Assembly: GCA_003049485.1 (NCBI GenBank)
Contig: PYST01000220.1
Coordinates: 1 to 64,000, forward strand
DNA from: Ophioceras dolichostomum
Lineage: Eukaryota > Ascomycota > Sordariomycetes > Magnaporthales > Ophioceraceae
Length of the DNA: 64,000 nt
Direction of reading: 5' to 3'
The position numbers and the translations under genes are program-made. The notes below the pieces were generated by a model. It was not told the origin of the DNA. It made no database searches and saw only the letters and a program-made list of their open reading frames with translations. Below are positions 1 through 13,700 of the stretch, piece after piece (the stretch's first letter is position 1; each line of letters begins with the position of its first letter).

Positions 1-1898
1 CGTCTGTCTGACCCCACATAATACGGAACCATCCGTTCGATCCCGGGACCGAAGAAGATAATGATATGGAGAGCCCGAAAGAGGAGGAAAGGGAGGCAAG
101 GTAGTAGGTCTAGCAGTGGGCTGAAACGGACGGAAGCAAAGAACCGCCATCGATGCAACACGAAAGAAAACGAACAGAGAAGCCACCTCCGTGAATATTA
201 GGTGCCTTAGGTTGGTACCAGTATGAGCCACCACGATGAGACTGGGCGTTCGTTCTCATACGAGAAAAGCAAGAAAGAAAGAATGCCCGAAGCTGTGTGC
301 AACAACGATAATAATAAAACCACGTTGTGGCACTACTGACTTAGTACTGTATAGTATGCCTCGCGCAATGACCATTCCATACCATTCCATACCATGCCAT
401 GACCTGACCTGACACCGACAGCTACACCCCCATGCCATGCCCATGCCCATGCCCGACGCCCATGCACGTACATTCACCCGCCACGTGTTCCTGCGCCGGA
501 GATAAAGAAGAACGGACGTGCTAAACTCCTCCCCCTTGTTGACTGACTGACTGACTTACTGACACCTTGAGGGAAAAAAAAAGTCCATCCATCCCCCCGC
601 ACCGCCCCGGGATGCATGCCGGAGGCGCCCGGGAGTGGAGTTGTGGAGTGTGCCACTCACTCGCTGTTGACTGTCCTTGCATGATTGTTGCATGTCTCCG
701 GCGTGGTTTCTGCTTTCGTTTTCTGTCTGTTTGCCTCGTGTCTTGTGTATGGTGTTGGCCCATGCTCGGGCTGGGTGGTGGGGTATGTATGAGTTTAGGT
801 AGGTAGGTATCTTACGTTGGTATGGTATGGTGTGGGAGGTAGGTCCCATGTGGTAGCGACTGAAATGTTTTATTTTTTTTTATTTTTTTTGCTTGTTGTG
901 GTGTTGTGTGTGTGACACAACATCAATAGTACCAAGTAATAGTGGACTGCAAAGAAGAAAGGAGAAACATCCGGCTCTGCCACCCAAAGGCAGGCCGCAT
1001 AGCCCGGCCAGCTCCGTGAGAAGCAAGCAAGCACAAGTCCCTAACCCATGATAAGTTCCATCCATCCATCCATCCGTCCAACCAACCAACCAGAATCCTT
1101 TTCAATATCCCGAACGAATTAATAACCAACAGAAAAAGGAGAGATGATCAAGTGACAGATAGACAGGTCCGGTAGATAGATAGATGGTATTGTTTGTTTT
1201 CTGATAACGCCGAGTGGAATAGACCGACCAACCAACCAACCAACCGAAAAAAAGAAAACAGAGATATGACAAGGGGAAAAAAAAGACCATCGATGATGTG
1301 ATGGCCGTTGATGATGATGATGTCCGTCCGGCCCGGCCAGGCTGGTGTGTGAGAAGCGAATGATGCATGGGTGTGTTGACAGTAAGACGGCGCGATAAGA
1401 TGAAAAGAAAGGAGATCGGGAAGGATGAAGAAGAGAGTACCATGAAGACCACCCGCCCATAGACCAGAACAAAGTAACAAAAATAGAAATAAGAAATAAG
1501 AAATAAGAGTGTTGGGTAAGGTAGTAGGTAGTGTTAGGTTAGATGATGTAGTACAACGGGCCAATTCTTGCTTCAACCCTCCTGCCGCGGCCGGCCGGGG
1601 GCCGGTGAGTGAGTGGGTTGGTTGGCGGCCAAAGGGGCCCAAGATGCTGGGTTTTGTTGGAGACCGGAGACCCGTCCCCTTGTTCCGGTGCGAAATCCCA
1701 GTGCACACGTCCGTCCCGTCCATTTTCGCCCCCAGTTTGGTCCCCCATTCCCCTTCTCTCTCCCTCCGAATCCGGAGCCCGTCCGTGAGCAGCCACATCT
1801 TATTTTTTTCTTCTTCTTCCTTCCTTTGGGGGCTCTCTCGCTCGCTTGCTTGCTTCTTCATTCCTTCCTTCCTTCCTGCTGACCCCACCTGTTGAGGC
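1..1898. other. gene-free stretch with simple repeats
   Basis: No supportable gene. The stretch lies downstream of the Clr5-domain gene that ends at 1899 on the minus strand. It holds many short tandem arrays: two accattccat units near 371-390, tgac units near 540-560, tcca units at about 1057-1075 and acca units at about 1079-1092. Open frames here have compositions that follow these repeats and match no family I know. Confidence 0.6.
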
Positions 1899-3983
1899 TC
1901 ACCTAGGCGCAAGAACAAGCTGTTGCTGCGGAGGCAAGGTGACGATGATGTTCGCGTTGTTGGCGGCTGCGGCGGTGATCAAGGGGTAGTGCATGCTGCT
2001 CATGTCCATCATGCTCTGCATGTCGGGGATGTAGACGGGCTGCATGCCCCTGAGGTCCGGGTCGATCGTGCCCGGGGGGAACGCCATCTCGGCCGCTGTG
2101 GGCCGGTGGAGGACGACGCGGCCTCCCGCGGCTTTGATGTAGGCGAACTCTTCGAGGGTGAGTCCCGTCTCTTCGCGGGCGGCGGCGTGCTGGAGCAGGT
2201 TGATCAGGTAGACGAAGTTGTCGACTATTTCGGTTTGGGACATGGGGAGGTAGGTTTGCTGCGGTTGCGGTTGTTGCTGCTGCATCAGAGGCGGGGGTGT
2301 CTGTTGTTGTTGTGACTGTTGAGTGACGTCGGTGAAGATGGGAACGACGATGTTGCTAGACGGTGGTGCTGTTGTTGTTATCCTATCGGTGGCGTTGTAG
2401 CTGATGCTGCTGTTGATAGTGGCCGCGGTGATGTTGCAGGGTATGGGCTTGATTCTGTGCTGCTGCTGCTGCTGCGGCTGCTGATGCTGACGGCTTGCAG
2501 CTGCCGGCGTGAGGTATTGCTGTCGACCCATTGAGGGCTGCTGCATCTGGGCCTCTGCTGCCGCCTTGGCCCGCTGTTTCTCGCGCTCTTTCTCGACGGC
2601 GATTCGAATCTCGATGTAGAGGCACTCCTTGAACAGCTCTTCGATGAAGATTGATTCGAGGATAGACGAGATCTCGGCGGGTGGGATGCCCGCCACCAAC
2701 AGGCCTCGCACCTCATCAGCGAAGTCTTCCGGGGAGGCGTTGTGCTTGCGGAGGCGTAGGTGCGTCTCCAGATACTCTGGGTGCAGCGGCCCGAAGTGCA
2801 GACGCAGGTGGTCGTCGACGCAGCGGCCGTACATGTTGAGCGAGGTCGCCGAGAAGGAGGACGTGCCGCTGGCAACCTGGGCCCACACGTACGCGATCGG
2901 GTTGGCCTCCGTGAAGTAGTGCTTGGACCAGTCGCGACACGAGGATATCACCATGCGGGCTATGATATCCGCCCCGTGGATCCGGGACAAGCGCAGAGGC
3001 GTCTGCAGGGCGATTGGGATGGACCAGTGCTCGCGCTGCTTGACCAGGTTGGGCAGCTCGCGGAAGGTCTGATGTACCAGCGTCATCGTGGTGGCAGACC
3101 CGGGTTCGTTCTCGTGCATGGCCCTCATCATCGCCCGCTGGCGCTCGACGATCATTTGCCTTCTCTGCGGGGGTGTCAGTGGGGCCGAGGTGCTGGGTGC
3201 TTGTGGCAAAGACATGGAAGAAGAAGAAGGAGAGGAGGAATAGGCGTCCGGGTGGAAGAGCACTCGGAAATGCCGATCGAGCGTTTGGAGAACATGCTCG
3301 GTGACTCGAGGCCCCTCGGGCGAGCGAGTAAAGCTGACATAGGAGGCGAACGGAGCGGCCGCTTGCACGAGGGCTGGCGACGGTGTCCTTGTCGAGATGG
3401 CCGTCTGCGGTGATGACGCCTTGCTGTCGTCGCTGGCGTTGCTGCTGCTGTCCTTATGACTGCGCTTCGCGGCTGCCGATGTCGACGTCGACGCGCGGCT
3501 GTTTTTCCTGATGCCCCACGCCTTCAGGCGGTACTTGTACATCTTGACGCTGTATACAGGAAAAGGAAGATACTGTGTCAGTGAACTCTGTTTTGCCGCG
3601 ACGTTTCCCAAGCGGTCCGATGTCTGACACTGATGTCGAGTCCGAGCCGGGAGATGCTATGCAGCTACCCGTGGGCTGAACCCTCGCGTCTGGGCGTGGG
3701 GCCTTCTAGAAAAGTAGCCCACAATCCCGGACTGCCAGTCATCCATCCGTCCATCCCTTCGAAGCCCAAGCGAACTGAGGGAACGTAACTATCGCGCGGG
3801 ATAACCATGCAAAAGACAGACATACCTTGCGACAAGCCCATAGTTCACCCTCATGACGTACATGATCTCTTTCAGCGGCCTGTTCTGCTTGATGTAGAGG
3901 TCGGTGATGGTGCCTCTATGCAGCTGCCATGTGGCCGTTGTGGGACCCTCCGTCCGGGCTACCACTTGATGAGGGCCTGGCAT
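1899..3983 (-). CDS. Clr5-domain protein
   Basis: Two-exon model: exon 1 is 3983-3826, exon 2 is 3549-1899, and the intron 3825-3550 runs GTATGT...TACAG; 602 residues. The join restores a complete Clr5 domain at residues 19-71: a Trp, then LHRGTITDLY, LKEIMYVM, then across the junction GLVAS/VKMYKYRLKAWGIRKN. That motif is diagnostic of the fungal Clr5 family, a short DNA-binding-like N-terminal domain first noted in a fission-yeast silencing factor. The rest is a low-complexity Ser/Ala linker, a helical middle part (about 140-350) and Gln-rich runs (about 370-450). The ATG at 3983 is the first in frame. A nuclear regulatory role is inferred from the domain only; targets are unknown. Confidence 0.85.
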
Positions 3984-6900
3984 TATGGTAGAGTTTTGGG
4001 GGTCGTCTTGCGTTGCCTTGATGCCTCGATGGAGTGGTGATGATGGCTGCAGGCTGATGTGCTCACAACCGCAGATTGTACAAGCTCTCTCGTATATGTG
4101 GGTTGTTTTGACGCGTGATGATGGGTTGTTGATTAGGTACTGATGTCTGTAGGGGTATAGCTGGAGTAGAGGAAGACAGGAATGGGCATATGATGCAGGA
4201 GGATGTAGACTCAGGCAGGTCCGGAGGCAGACAAAGGAAAGGAGTATTAAAGAACAAAGGCCAGAGCAAGGTGGAGGGGCGAGTACATGTAAGGAAGGGA
4301 TGGATGCGGGATGTTAATGTAGGATGGGGCGGACGGGCGGACAAAGCAGAATCGAGTTCCGAAGATGCGGTAGCTGGGTTCGGGGGGTTTCTTTACCAGC
4401 TTTCCCAGACGGTGTCAGCCGGTGACATGCAAGATCAAAGTATGGCAGAGGCAGGGCGGCGGGAGTTGGTCGCTTGTGTTGAACTCTGGGGAAGGAGACA
4501 GACACGCAACGCTGCAGGAAGGGAGGCAGGCCGGCAACCTCATGAGCAGCCGAGGCGAGGACCGCGGTCTGATGATGATAGGAGCACCGACCTTGTGCAG
4601 GTGGGAGTGCGTGGGTGGGAGTGTGAGAGGGAGTGTGAGTGGGAGGAGTGGCAGTAGCAGCGTGGTAGGTGTGGGTGGTGTGCGCGCCTATGCTGCATCA
4701 TCGCCAGTCCATCCGGGAAGGCAGGAGGGCAAGGAAGGCAATGCAAAGCAGACAGACGCCGGCTGGGTGCTGGGTTAAAAGATCTTGCAAGTCGAGAGAG
4801 CTGGTGGCAGAGGCCGAGCTGGGGAGCTGGGAAGGTGGCAAGGTGTAGTAGGGGGTGGCCCGCGCCGGCCGCGTTTCTGTTCTTGGGGTCAACAGGGCAG
4901 GGATGGAAGGGCTTTTGGTGGTGTCGATTTTTTTGGGTTGTGTGGTAGGTTATTGGTGGTTGTAAATGTGGTGGTGGTGGTGTTGCTTCCAAGACGCCTG
5001 GGGTTGGGTCACGCTCTGGTCCCAAACTGCTAGCCCATTATCTATCCTTCCCGCGCCGTTGCCCTTTTTCCTGCTTCCTTGTCCCGCGCATACGTCCCTC
5101 CTCCCTGTTATACTTGAACTAGAACCAGACTAGACCAGAACGAGATGAGATGGATGGGAGAGGGAGGGGAACAAGAACAAAAGAGAGAGAGAGAGCCCAT
5201 GGCATTTGCTGCTGATGACCCTGTGTGGTAGGAAATGGGAAACTCTCAGGTTCCCCGGCGCCGCCACCACCACAAGCCAGACAAGCCGCGTGTGGAATTG
5301 TCTCCCGCCAATTTGGTGCTTGGTATGCCTTGAAGCTGAAGCTGGGATGTGATCAAGTGGGCACAAAATTGCGGAGCGAGGGGGGACGGGGAAGAGCAAA
5401 AAGCAACTTCCATTCCAGCGAGAGGGGTGACAGAACCAGCCATAGTCAAGGCCGCATGATCGAGCTTCATGTATGAAGGGATGAAGGGGAAGGGGGTCGA
5501 GGTCTGGTAAGGTAAAGGTAGGAGAACACCAATCGGCGCGCTGGTGTGCTGGTGTGCTGGTGTGCTATGAGCTCTAGGCCCCCCTTCGGCACCTCCCTCG
5601 CCCCTGGATCCATGCTCTTCCCATCAACTGTCAATAGCTGCGGTACTTACCTGGAGGTACCTACCTGTAGGTACCCAGACACCCCAGCCCAGCTCGGCTG
5701 TCCGTGATCACTGTACGCCACGAGCACAAAGAGATCAATGTGCTGCGGGCACCCACCAGACACAGTGCTACAGCGACTGCAGAAGCAGCAGTAGCACCTG
5801 TCAGCGAGACTCCAACCAGACGTTGTGTAACACCAATTTGGGCCAAGCCTGGCGCTTCGAGTGGGTCGATGGAGGGGGAGCCACACCCCTGTAGCAGGGT
5901 GAGGTGTACCTGTAGGCATTCTTTTTGGCCCTGAGCTCGTGGTCATTGCTTCTCTTGCCTGCTTTTCTGAGTCCAGCTGCGGAGTAGAAGCCTCCCTTAC
6001 TTCGGTGCTTTGGCTTCTCCTACTTTCGGTATTGTGTGATGTGATCAAGCATTGGTCCATTTCTTCTTTCACACTTCACAGTGCGCCATGCAGTCGATCC
6101 CTTTTCCGGATTTCCCCGGTCGCTCGTTGTTTCCTGTTATCTCGATAGTATTGGGATTGTGCACCTGGCACAGAAGAACGGAACGGGCCCGCTCTAGAAG
6201 TTGGCCGCCGACAGAGGTCGCCCAATCCGGCCATCTGCCAGGTCCGCAGGAGCGGGAGTAGACCCGGCGAACTGGGCAGCAGGACATCGAGCAAGACCCG
6301 GAGGAGAAAAAAGGTTCTTCTGCCTTCCATCCTCCGTCCCTCGTCCTTCAAGGCTGCCAGACTCTATATTTGTGTTGGTGGTCTGTCCGCTGGCCGCCAT
6401 TTTGGTCGCCGAACAAAGTCAAGCCGCACCACTGACGAAGCTAAACCCTTCTCGTCCCTGAGTTGCGAAATTTCGACCCTTCATCAGTTTATTTTTTGTT
6501 GCTTTTTGGTTCACCTACCATGGGCGGTAGGCAGGCTAAGACGGGCGCGGCCCATCTAAACCCATCAAACGCAGAGAGATAACCAGACCGCTCCCTCCTG
6601 GGCGTACGGCCGCAGCCCTGCTTCTTCCCTCCCCATTACTTCGCCAGGACAGGATATGCGGCACCATTACACCTCACTAATAGAATTGAAGTGGAGAGGA
6701 GAGAGCGAAGATTGTGAAAATGAGGGTGTGTAACACAAACCAGGCCAAGAGAGGCCCAGAGAGGGGCAGAGAAGAGATGGAGGAGGTGAGCACAACTCTC
6801 GGCGACTTCGACTGGGCGGGGCCTACAATCCGACCTAATGCGGTCGACAGGTAACTCAGTTGTCTTCTAAAACCCGCCAGACCTCTCCCTGTGCAACCGT

Positions 6901-8185
6901 GCTACGCAGTGGAAAGAGCGCTTAAACAACATCTCCAGGCACATGGCCCTCGCATATACGGATCCGAATCCTTCCAACCACCCTTTGGCTGGTTTGACTG
7001 TACTGTATGTAACAAGCCAAACAGCCTGAAGCAAGCTTGAAGTGCTGAAAATAGCGGGTGGGTTAGAATGGAACTGTTAATGATCATGATTCACTCCGTA
7101 TCATTTCCTCGCAACCACCACCTCCGGAGCCCGCCCGCCCGCCCGGCCTGGTGATGGTGATGTTCCGCATCCACTCGCAGCCCTCGTCTCTGCAACCGAG
7201 AAGCGGGCAACGGGCAGCGGGCAGCAGCAGCGGGCAGCGGGCAGCGGGCAGCGGGCGGGCAGGCAACGGTTGCCCGCATACCACCACCACCACTGCTTCA
7301 GCTGGGCAATTTTGCCCCAAATAATTGCTCGCAGATAATGGTAAACACTACCAGCATCTATAATGATGATGAGGGGTTAAAAACGCCCAATGATGCCATT
7401 TTGAGATACATCCAAGATTGCAGCTGCCGGACAGAGTCGGCAGCAGTCATCATCAACATTCATCATGATCTCCATTTGAGAGGAAAGGCAGAACGCCCGT
7501 CCCGTCCTGATTCGCAGTAGTGCTGACGTGTGTTACCACCACACCCTTTCCTCGACTGGACGATTCTGAAGTCGAAATAAACTCGCCCCCCTGCGCTGAG
7601 GCCCCTTGGCTTGAGTGTCATGGTTGAGTGTGTGTTCCCGCTCCCACAGGCGGCGGCAAAATGACGGTAATGAATTGACAGAAAGGCAACCCCCTCTGAC
7701 TTCTCACGTTGCACGAGCGACTTGCAGGGGGGTTGAGCAAAGAGTTGCTAAAGGCTAAGCGCGCAGTTGGGGTCTGTTTTCTTCTCGTTTGATGATGCTG
7801 ATGATGGCTCGGGCATCAATCTGAGCCGATTTTGGCCCCGACGCCGAAGCCGAGGTGGGCCTTGGATTGTCTTCTGCCCCACCAATTCTTACTTGTAGAG
7901 TTGGCTCGCGTCAAGTAATTCAGCTGATGGTTGCACAAAGTCGCGGTACCACAGAGCGCCGAGTCAGCGTGTGGCCTCAGGCAGCAAACGGCTTCAACCG
8001 AAATTGAATTGGCCAATTGACGATCCCATCCCGGCATCAACATCCCGGCAATCTGCATCTCGACAGGAAATTTTTGGGGTGGGTGCACCACCACAGGCAG
8101 CACCAGCACCCGGCCGGAGAACCAACTGGTTTTGTAACAGACCTAACAAACAGTAAACCACAAACAGTAAACCGCAAACAGTGCC
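3984..8185. other. 4.2 kb intergenic region
   Basis: Lies between the divergent Clr5-domain gene (-) and uL15m gene (+), so it should carry both promoters. I see no supportable gene; open frames overlap each other on both strands and have no family signature. It contains three tandem ctggtgtg units at 5541-5566 and a GC-rich minisatellite at 7203-7262. A small unspliced gene could be missed. Confidence 0.5.
7203..7262. repeat. cgggcag minisatellite
   Basis: Imperfect tandem array of a cgggcag / cgggcagcag unit, about eight copies, G-rich on the plus strand. A cccg run lies just upstream at 7128-7146. It is within the long promoter region ahead of the uL15m gene. Runs of three G spaced by 4 bases give it G-quadruplex potential. 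Confidence 0.8.
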
Positions 8186-9552
8186 ATGCCACCACGGATA
8201 CCGCTGGCGCAATCGGCGCCTATGTCCATGTGCAGTCGAGTGATAGCCCTCCACGCCGCCGCAGGATCGTCCGCCTCCTCCACCGCCTTCGTCACCACCG
8301 CCTCCGCCTCATCGTCGTCGCTGTTGCCTCGGTCGTCACCGCCATTGTCGTCATCCCTCACATCTCTATTCGGCGCCCTGTCCCTCCAGACCAGGAAAGC
8401 TTCGATCCTCGCCAAGCTGAGCGACAACCCGGGTGCATACAGCAAGCGGATCCGGAAAGGTCGTGGCCCGTCGTCTGGCTATGGCAAGACCTCAGGCCGC
8501 GGCCACAAAGGCCAGAAACAACACGGCTCTGTGCGGTCGTCGTTTCAGGGTGGTCAGACTCCATTGGTGAAAACCTGGGGAATCAAGGGCTTCGTGAACC
8601 AGTACGTCACCCACACACCGAACTTGTGTTCTCTTGTTGCCCGTTGGCAACCGTTTTTTTGAGCCTCCTATTCGGCCTCACCTAGCCAGCCCTATGCCTG
8701 CTCTGTTGTTGTTTGTTTCTATTTTTGCGTCAACCAAGCAAGAAACCAAAATCCTACTGTCTTATCTGGTCTCTGTTCATCTCTCCTGCCGCCGCACGAG
8801 GTCGCGGCCACGCTGGCTGGAAGGATGGAAGCTTCAAGGGCTCGAGGGACGAGACGAGCAACGACACAAGACGACGGGACAGTTTTGTCCACCCACACAG
8901 AGAGCCCAGGACAAGAGCAAATCCGCTGACCGACGCTAACCTCGTGCCTTCTACAACAACAAACAGCCGGGCCCCTGTGTATTCGGAAGTCAACCTCGAC
9001 ACCATCCAGCAGTGGATCGACTCCGGCCGCATCGACCCCACAAAGCAGATCACGCCCAAGGAGCTCCTCCAGTCCGGCATCGTGGGCCGCCCCCGGGACG
9101 GCGTCAAGCTCCTCGCGCGGGGCGGCGCGCAGCTCCGCACGCCCATCGACATCGTGACGTCCCGCGCGTCCAGGGGCGCCATCGAGGCCATCGAGGCCGC
9201 GGGCGGCAAGGTGCTGACGCGCTACTACACGAAGCAGGCGATCAAGCGCCTCGTGCGCGGCGAGAGCGTGCACACGACGGCCCCCTTGCCCGTGGGCGCC
9301 CGGCACATCCCCGCCGTGCTGGCCGAGCGCCGTAGGCACGGCCGCCACGTGTACCGGCTGCCGGACCCGACGTCGCGCGAGGACATCGAGTACTACCGCG
9401 ACCCGGCGCACAGGGGCTACCTGAGCCACCTGCTCGCCCCCGGCGAGTCGCCCAGCTTGTACTTCAAGGTGCCCGGCGAGCGCAAGTCCGTCGTGCAGTC
9501 GGCGGCGCAGGTCGCTAAGAAGAAGGCGCTGGAGGACAACAGGCTGTTTTAG
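8186..9552 (+). CDS. MRPL10: mitochondrial ribosomal protein uL15m
   Basis: Large-subunit mitoribosomal protein of the uL15 family (yeast MRPL10). Exon 1 is 8186-8601, exon 2 is 8967-9552, and the 365-nt intron runs GTACGT...AACAG; 333 residues, close to the yeast length. A Ser/Ala-rich, arginine-containing N-terminus (1-70) fits a mitochondrial presequence. Residues 74-137 carry the uL15 signature: KLSDNPGA, then the glycine-rich block KGRGPSSGYGKTSGRGHKGQ, then GGQTPL and KGF. Splicing rebuilds FVNH/RAPVYSEVNLD, where the family has the rRNA-binding loop followed by the start of the C-terminal domain. The start could also be a nearby downstream Met (MSMCS), still inside the presequence. Confidence 0.93.
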
Positions 9553-10771
9553 GTTTCTGGCCGAGGGAATAGGAATGGGAATGGGCGAGCTCAATGCTCC
9601 CTCCCTCCCCTCCTGCGGCCGGACGAGCTATGTGGCCTGGCTGTGCACAGTCAGGCGGGTGTATCATATTTGTGCATATATACTATCGTGTACATCTACA
9701 GCGTGATGTCGCGCACCTTTGTACAATCGAAGGAACTAAAATTCAAAATCTTGAAGTCGCCGTCTATACTTCATGGAAAGCAAGCCCTTGATCCCTTACT
9801 CAACAGAGCAGTTTCTCGAAAAGAACCCACCTGCCGCCTTCCCTTCCGCGGCACTGCCAACTACAGAGCCCAACAAAGGTGCACAGCACTGGCAGGTGTA
9901 TTGAAGCTCTTCCACATGCAGTCGCAATGCCTTTTGGCACCTTCTGTCCCAGAATTGATTCGCCGACAGACAGCCCGTCGAGGACATCACGGCCCCTAAT
10001 GCCGACGGTCAGGGAGGGCGTCGCGTGATTTGCCGTCCGTGTCTGTGTGTGTCGCGACATCCCAGGCGAGACATATGTGAGCTGCAGCGGTTTCCCCACA
10101 TCCTGAGCTCGTCCCCCGTTTCGTCCCACCTCTAATGCTCCAAGCTTCATCCCTGGTCTCTGTCAACTTTGATCGTAGTGGCGAAGCATTCTTGAGAGAA
10201 AATCGCAACAGTGTTTCTGTCCGCATTTGCTCTTGTTGTATTTCCTCGTTTTCCGTCATCTTCCGTCCTGCTCTTTTTTGCGTTGATCGCATCTGTTTTT
10301 CTGTTGTTGATATTTCGCTGTAGTTGTCGTGGGCACCTCCAGGCAGCTTCTTGGAGCTCTCTCAACTTTGGGGGCGGCAGGTCATCAACAAGCACCCCCC
10401 TCATCCATTACGAGTCCACTTACGCCAGCCGGCCTGCGTTGTCGTCGCCAATTTCGTAGCTTGCCCGCGCACACACAATATCGATCGCGGTCGCATTATA
10501 CTGCTGCCTGCACCCTCGGCCGCCCTATCGCAATTGACCGGGACGAGACAATAAACGATCCCCATCTGATCCTTCATCCCAATTGTGCTCCTCGCGAGCT
10601 GCGCGAAACCCGGACGGATCGCACACGCCGATCGGAGAATCCCCCGACATCAGACAGCTCCGGATAGCTCCAACCAACCTCCCAACTCCAGCTCCTCCTC
10701 AAGGATCGACACACCGCTCCGAGTCCAGCATCGAGTCCAGCAGACTATCTAGGCAGCACATAAACGTGAAC
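9553..10771. other. intergenic region, uL15m to Mvp1
   Basis: Both flanking genes run on the plus strand, so this holds the uL15m 3' end and the Mvp1 promoter and leader. An ATG at 10583 is in frame with Mvp1, but the extension it adds has no family similarity, so I use 10772. No other gene seen. Confidence 0.55.
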
Positions 10772-13700
10772 ATGTCGCTATTCGGGACATCCCCACCTAA
10801 CAACAACAACAGCGCCGACTCGGGAGCGCCCTCCATGTCGGACTCGTTCGCCAGGTCTCGCCACTCGATCTTCGACGACGAGGCGAACCAATCGTCCAAT
10901 TCTCTCTTCGACGACGACGACGACGTCGGCGGAGCCGGCTCCGGCGGCGCCGGCTCCCACTCGCCCTGGGACATGCCCACGCCTCGCAAGCAACAGACGC
11001 GCACCGACCTGATTAAGAACCTGCTCCCCACGGCCGACGTCCCGGACAGCTACATCGAGGCGTTCGACGCCGCCCTCCGTGCTGACGATGGAGGCGGTGC
11101 CGGCGGCGCTGCTACAGCTTCTGGCATCGGCGGCGTCGGCGGCTCCAAGGTCGGACCGGCCGGACTGATGCGCACGCTCACGGCCGCTAGGCTCAGCCCC
11201 GAGCAGAGCTCCAGGATCCTGGCCATCGTGTCCCCCTCCGCCGGAGCCGGGGACGAGCCCGAGCTCGACCGGAACGAGTTCAACGTCTTCTTGGCGCTGG
11301 TCGGCCTGGCGCAGGAGAGGGAGACGATCAGCCTGGATGGTGTGGACGAGCGGAGAAGAGGTGAGTTTGTTTCTATTGATGCTAGCTGCAGCCCATCGCT
11401 TTGATTCTCTGCTATCTCCTATACTTTTCCACCTTGTCTTCTCCCCTTGTTCTAAGACTTTTTTCTATCTTATCGCATTGCCAACTCGCTGCCACGGTGA
11501 CTTGCAAATCCGAACCCGCCTGGCTGGCTGATTTGCTCATTTGTCGAGCTCTCGATTACCCAGCATTGTTGCCCAGTATCTGCCCAGTCCAGTAGTAGCT
11601 CGTGTGGGGCTAGATGCGGAGCTGAGGCCAATAGTTTGTCGCTTGTTCCACTGACGATTATCACCACTAACCCAACTCTTTCCCTTCTCCTTCGTTACTT
11701 TCGTCGTAGATCTACCCAGGCCCAAACTCGCCGGCCTCTTCTCATCTTCCAACCAGGCCGCCCCGCTCCCCGGCGCCTCCGACCTCGCAGCGAAAGCCCC
11801 CCAGCGACCCGTGACGCCGCCATCGCCGTTATCAGCACGGAGGTCCACGGCTGCGGGTGTCGACGTCACCCCCACGCAGCAGCAGAGCAGTCGGAAACCT
11901 GCTTCTGCGGTGGCCGCCCCTCCCCCCATGGATTATCCCGACGACCCGTGGAACACCCCAGACCTGCATAAGAACCACAATCATCACTCCGCCGTCGTCA
12001 ACGAACCCCCGGCGCCGTCAAACGGCCTCAGCTACTCGCCCCAGCGGACTAGCATTAACGGCGCGTTCGACGGCGGTAGCACAGCCGTTGGTGCACCGGC
12101 ATCGGCCGCGGTAGGCCGCACCACATCCGCATTCACGACAGCCTCGACCTCCGTCGTCGGCTCGCCTGGTGACGTCTCTGCTCAAACCGGCAGCATAATG
12201 GCGTCGTCGGGCGCTGGAGTCGGAGCCGGGGGTGGTTGGGACACGGGCTATTTCTCTGAGAATAACCCTTCCTCGTCATCCGCACCCTTCAGCGACCCCT
12301 CCGCCGGCAGCACCCTGCCGACCTCCCCGTTCAGCGGCAACAGCGGTGGCCGGCAGGCGCTCACCGGGGCCGGTTCCCCCCACGGCGGCGGCGGCCTCGG
12401 ACACGCCCGCAACCCGTCGCGCACAATCGGCGGCAGCGGCGGGCGGACGGGCAACGCGATCGAGGAGAACGTGCTCGTGGTCCTGATGCCCGAGAAGGAG
12501 GGCATGTTCATGTTCCAGCACCACAACTACGAGGTGACGTCGACGCGGCGCGGGAGCAAGGTCATCCGCCGGTACAGCGACTTCGTCTGGCTGCTCGATT
12601 GCCTGCACAAGCGGTACCCGTTCCGCGTGCTGCCCCTGCTGCCCCCCAAGCGCGTCGCCGTCAACGGGAACCACCTGTCGAACGATGGCGCGTTCATCGA
12701 GAAGCGGAGGAGGGGCCTGGCGAGGTTCCTGAATGCGCTGGTGCGCCATCCGGTGTTGTCGCAGGAGCAGCTTGTGGTTATGTTCTTGACTGTTCCTACT
12801 GTATGTGCTCCCCTTTGTTTGTCTTCCTCCTTGATATTTTCCGTCTTTCTCCACCTCAGTCGACAGTCTTCGTCTCTGGGCGCCTCCCAGTTGGAAATAT
12901 GAGTTGTGTGATCTGACGACGCATGCTCACGCTCTCGGGCAACACAGGAACTCTCCGTCTGGCGCAAGCAAGCCACGATCTCCGTCCTAGACGAGTTCAC
13001 CGGCCGCGGGCTACCCCCTCAGCTGGAAGAGTCCCTCCCGCCCACGCTCGAGGACCTCTTCCAGCGCACCCGACAGGGCGTCCGCCGCTCGGCGGAGCTT
13101 TACATCGGGGTGTGCAACATCATGGACCGGCTGGTCAAGCGCACCGAGGGCGTGGCGGCCGACCACGCGCGCATCGCCCTATCGCTCGGCTCCCTCACGG
13201 AGGCGAGCGCGGACTGCTACGCCACCGACGCCAACGACGTGCCCCTCCTCAACGACGGCCTGGTGTCGATGGGGAAGCACCTCAGGACCGCGCAGGCGCT
13301 GCTCGAGGACGAGTCGCGCGCGTGGGACGCGGGCGTGCTGGAGGACCTGAAGAGGCAGCGCGACGCGCTGGTCGCCGTCAGGGACCTGTTCGACCGGAGG
13401 GACCGGCTCGACCGCGACACTATACCGGCGCTGGAGAGGAGGATCGCGGCGAACGAGACGAAGCTTGCGGGCCTGAGGGCGAAGCCTGATGGGCTGGTGA
13501 AGCCAGGGGAGATTGAGAAGGTGGTCGAGGCCATCATCAAGGTTTGTTATTCTTCTTTTCTGCTCAGACCTTTGTCTTACTTCCGTCTTTTTTCCCCTCC
13601 TATTCTCCCAAGGAAGCCTAGCTAGCTACCTCTGAGTAGCTAGGTAGTTCGGGGTCTCTGACAGGATGCTCCCTTCGTCGTCCGTCCATCACCATGACCA

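Noticed and set aside
1148..1918. 256-codon minus-strand frame downstream of the Clr5-domain gene
   Set aside because: Composition follows simple repeats and purine tracts; no family signature or splice support.
8719..9594. 291-codon antisense frame over uL15m
   Set aside because: Antisense to a clear ribosomal-protein exon and lacking any signature.
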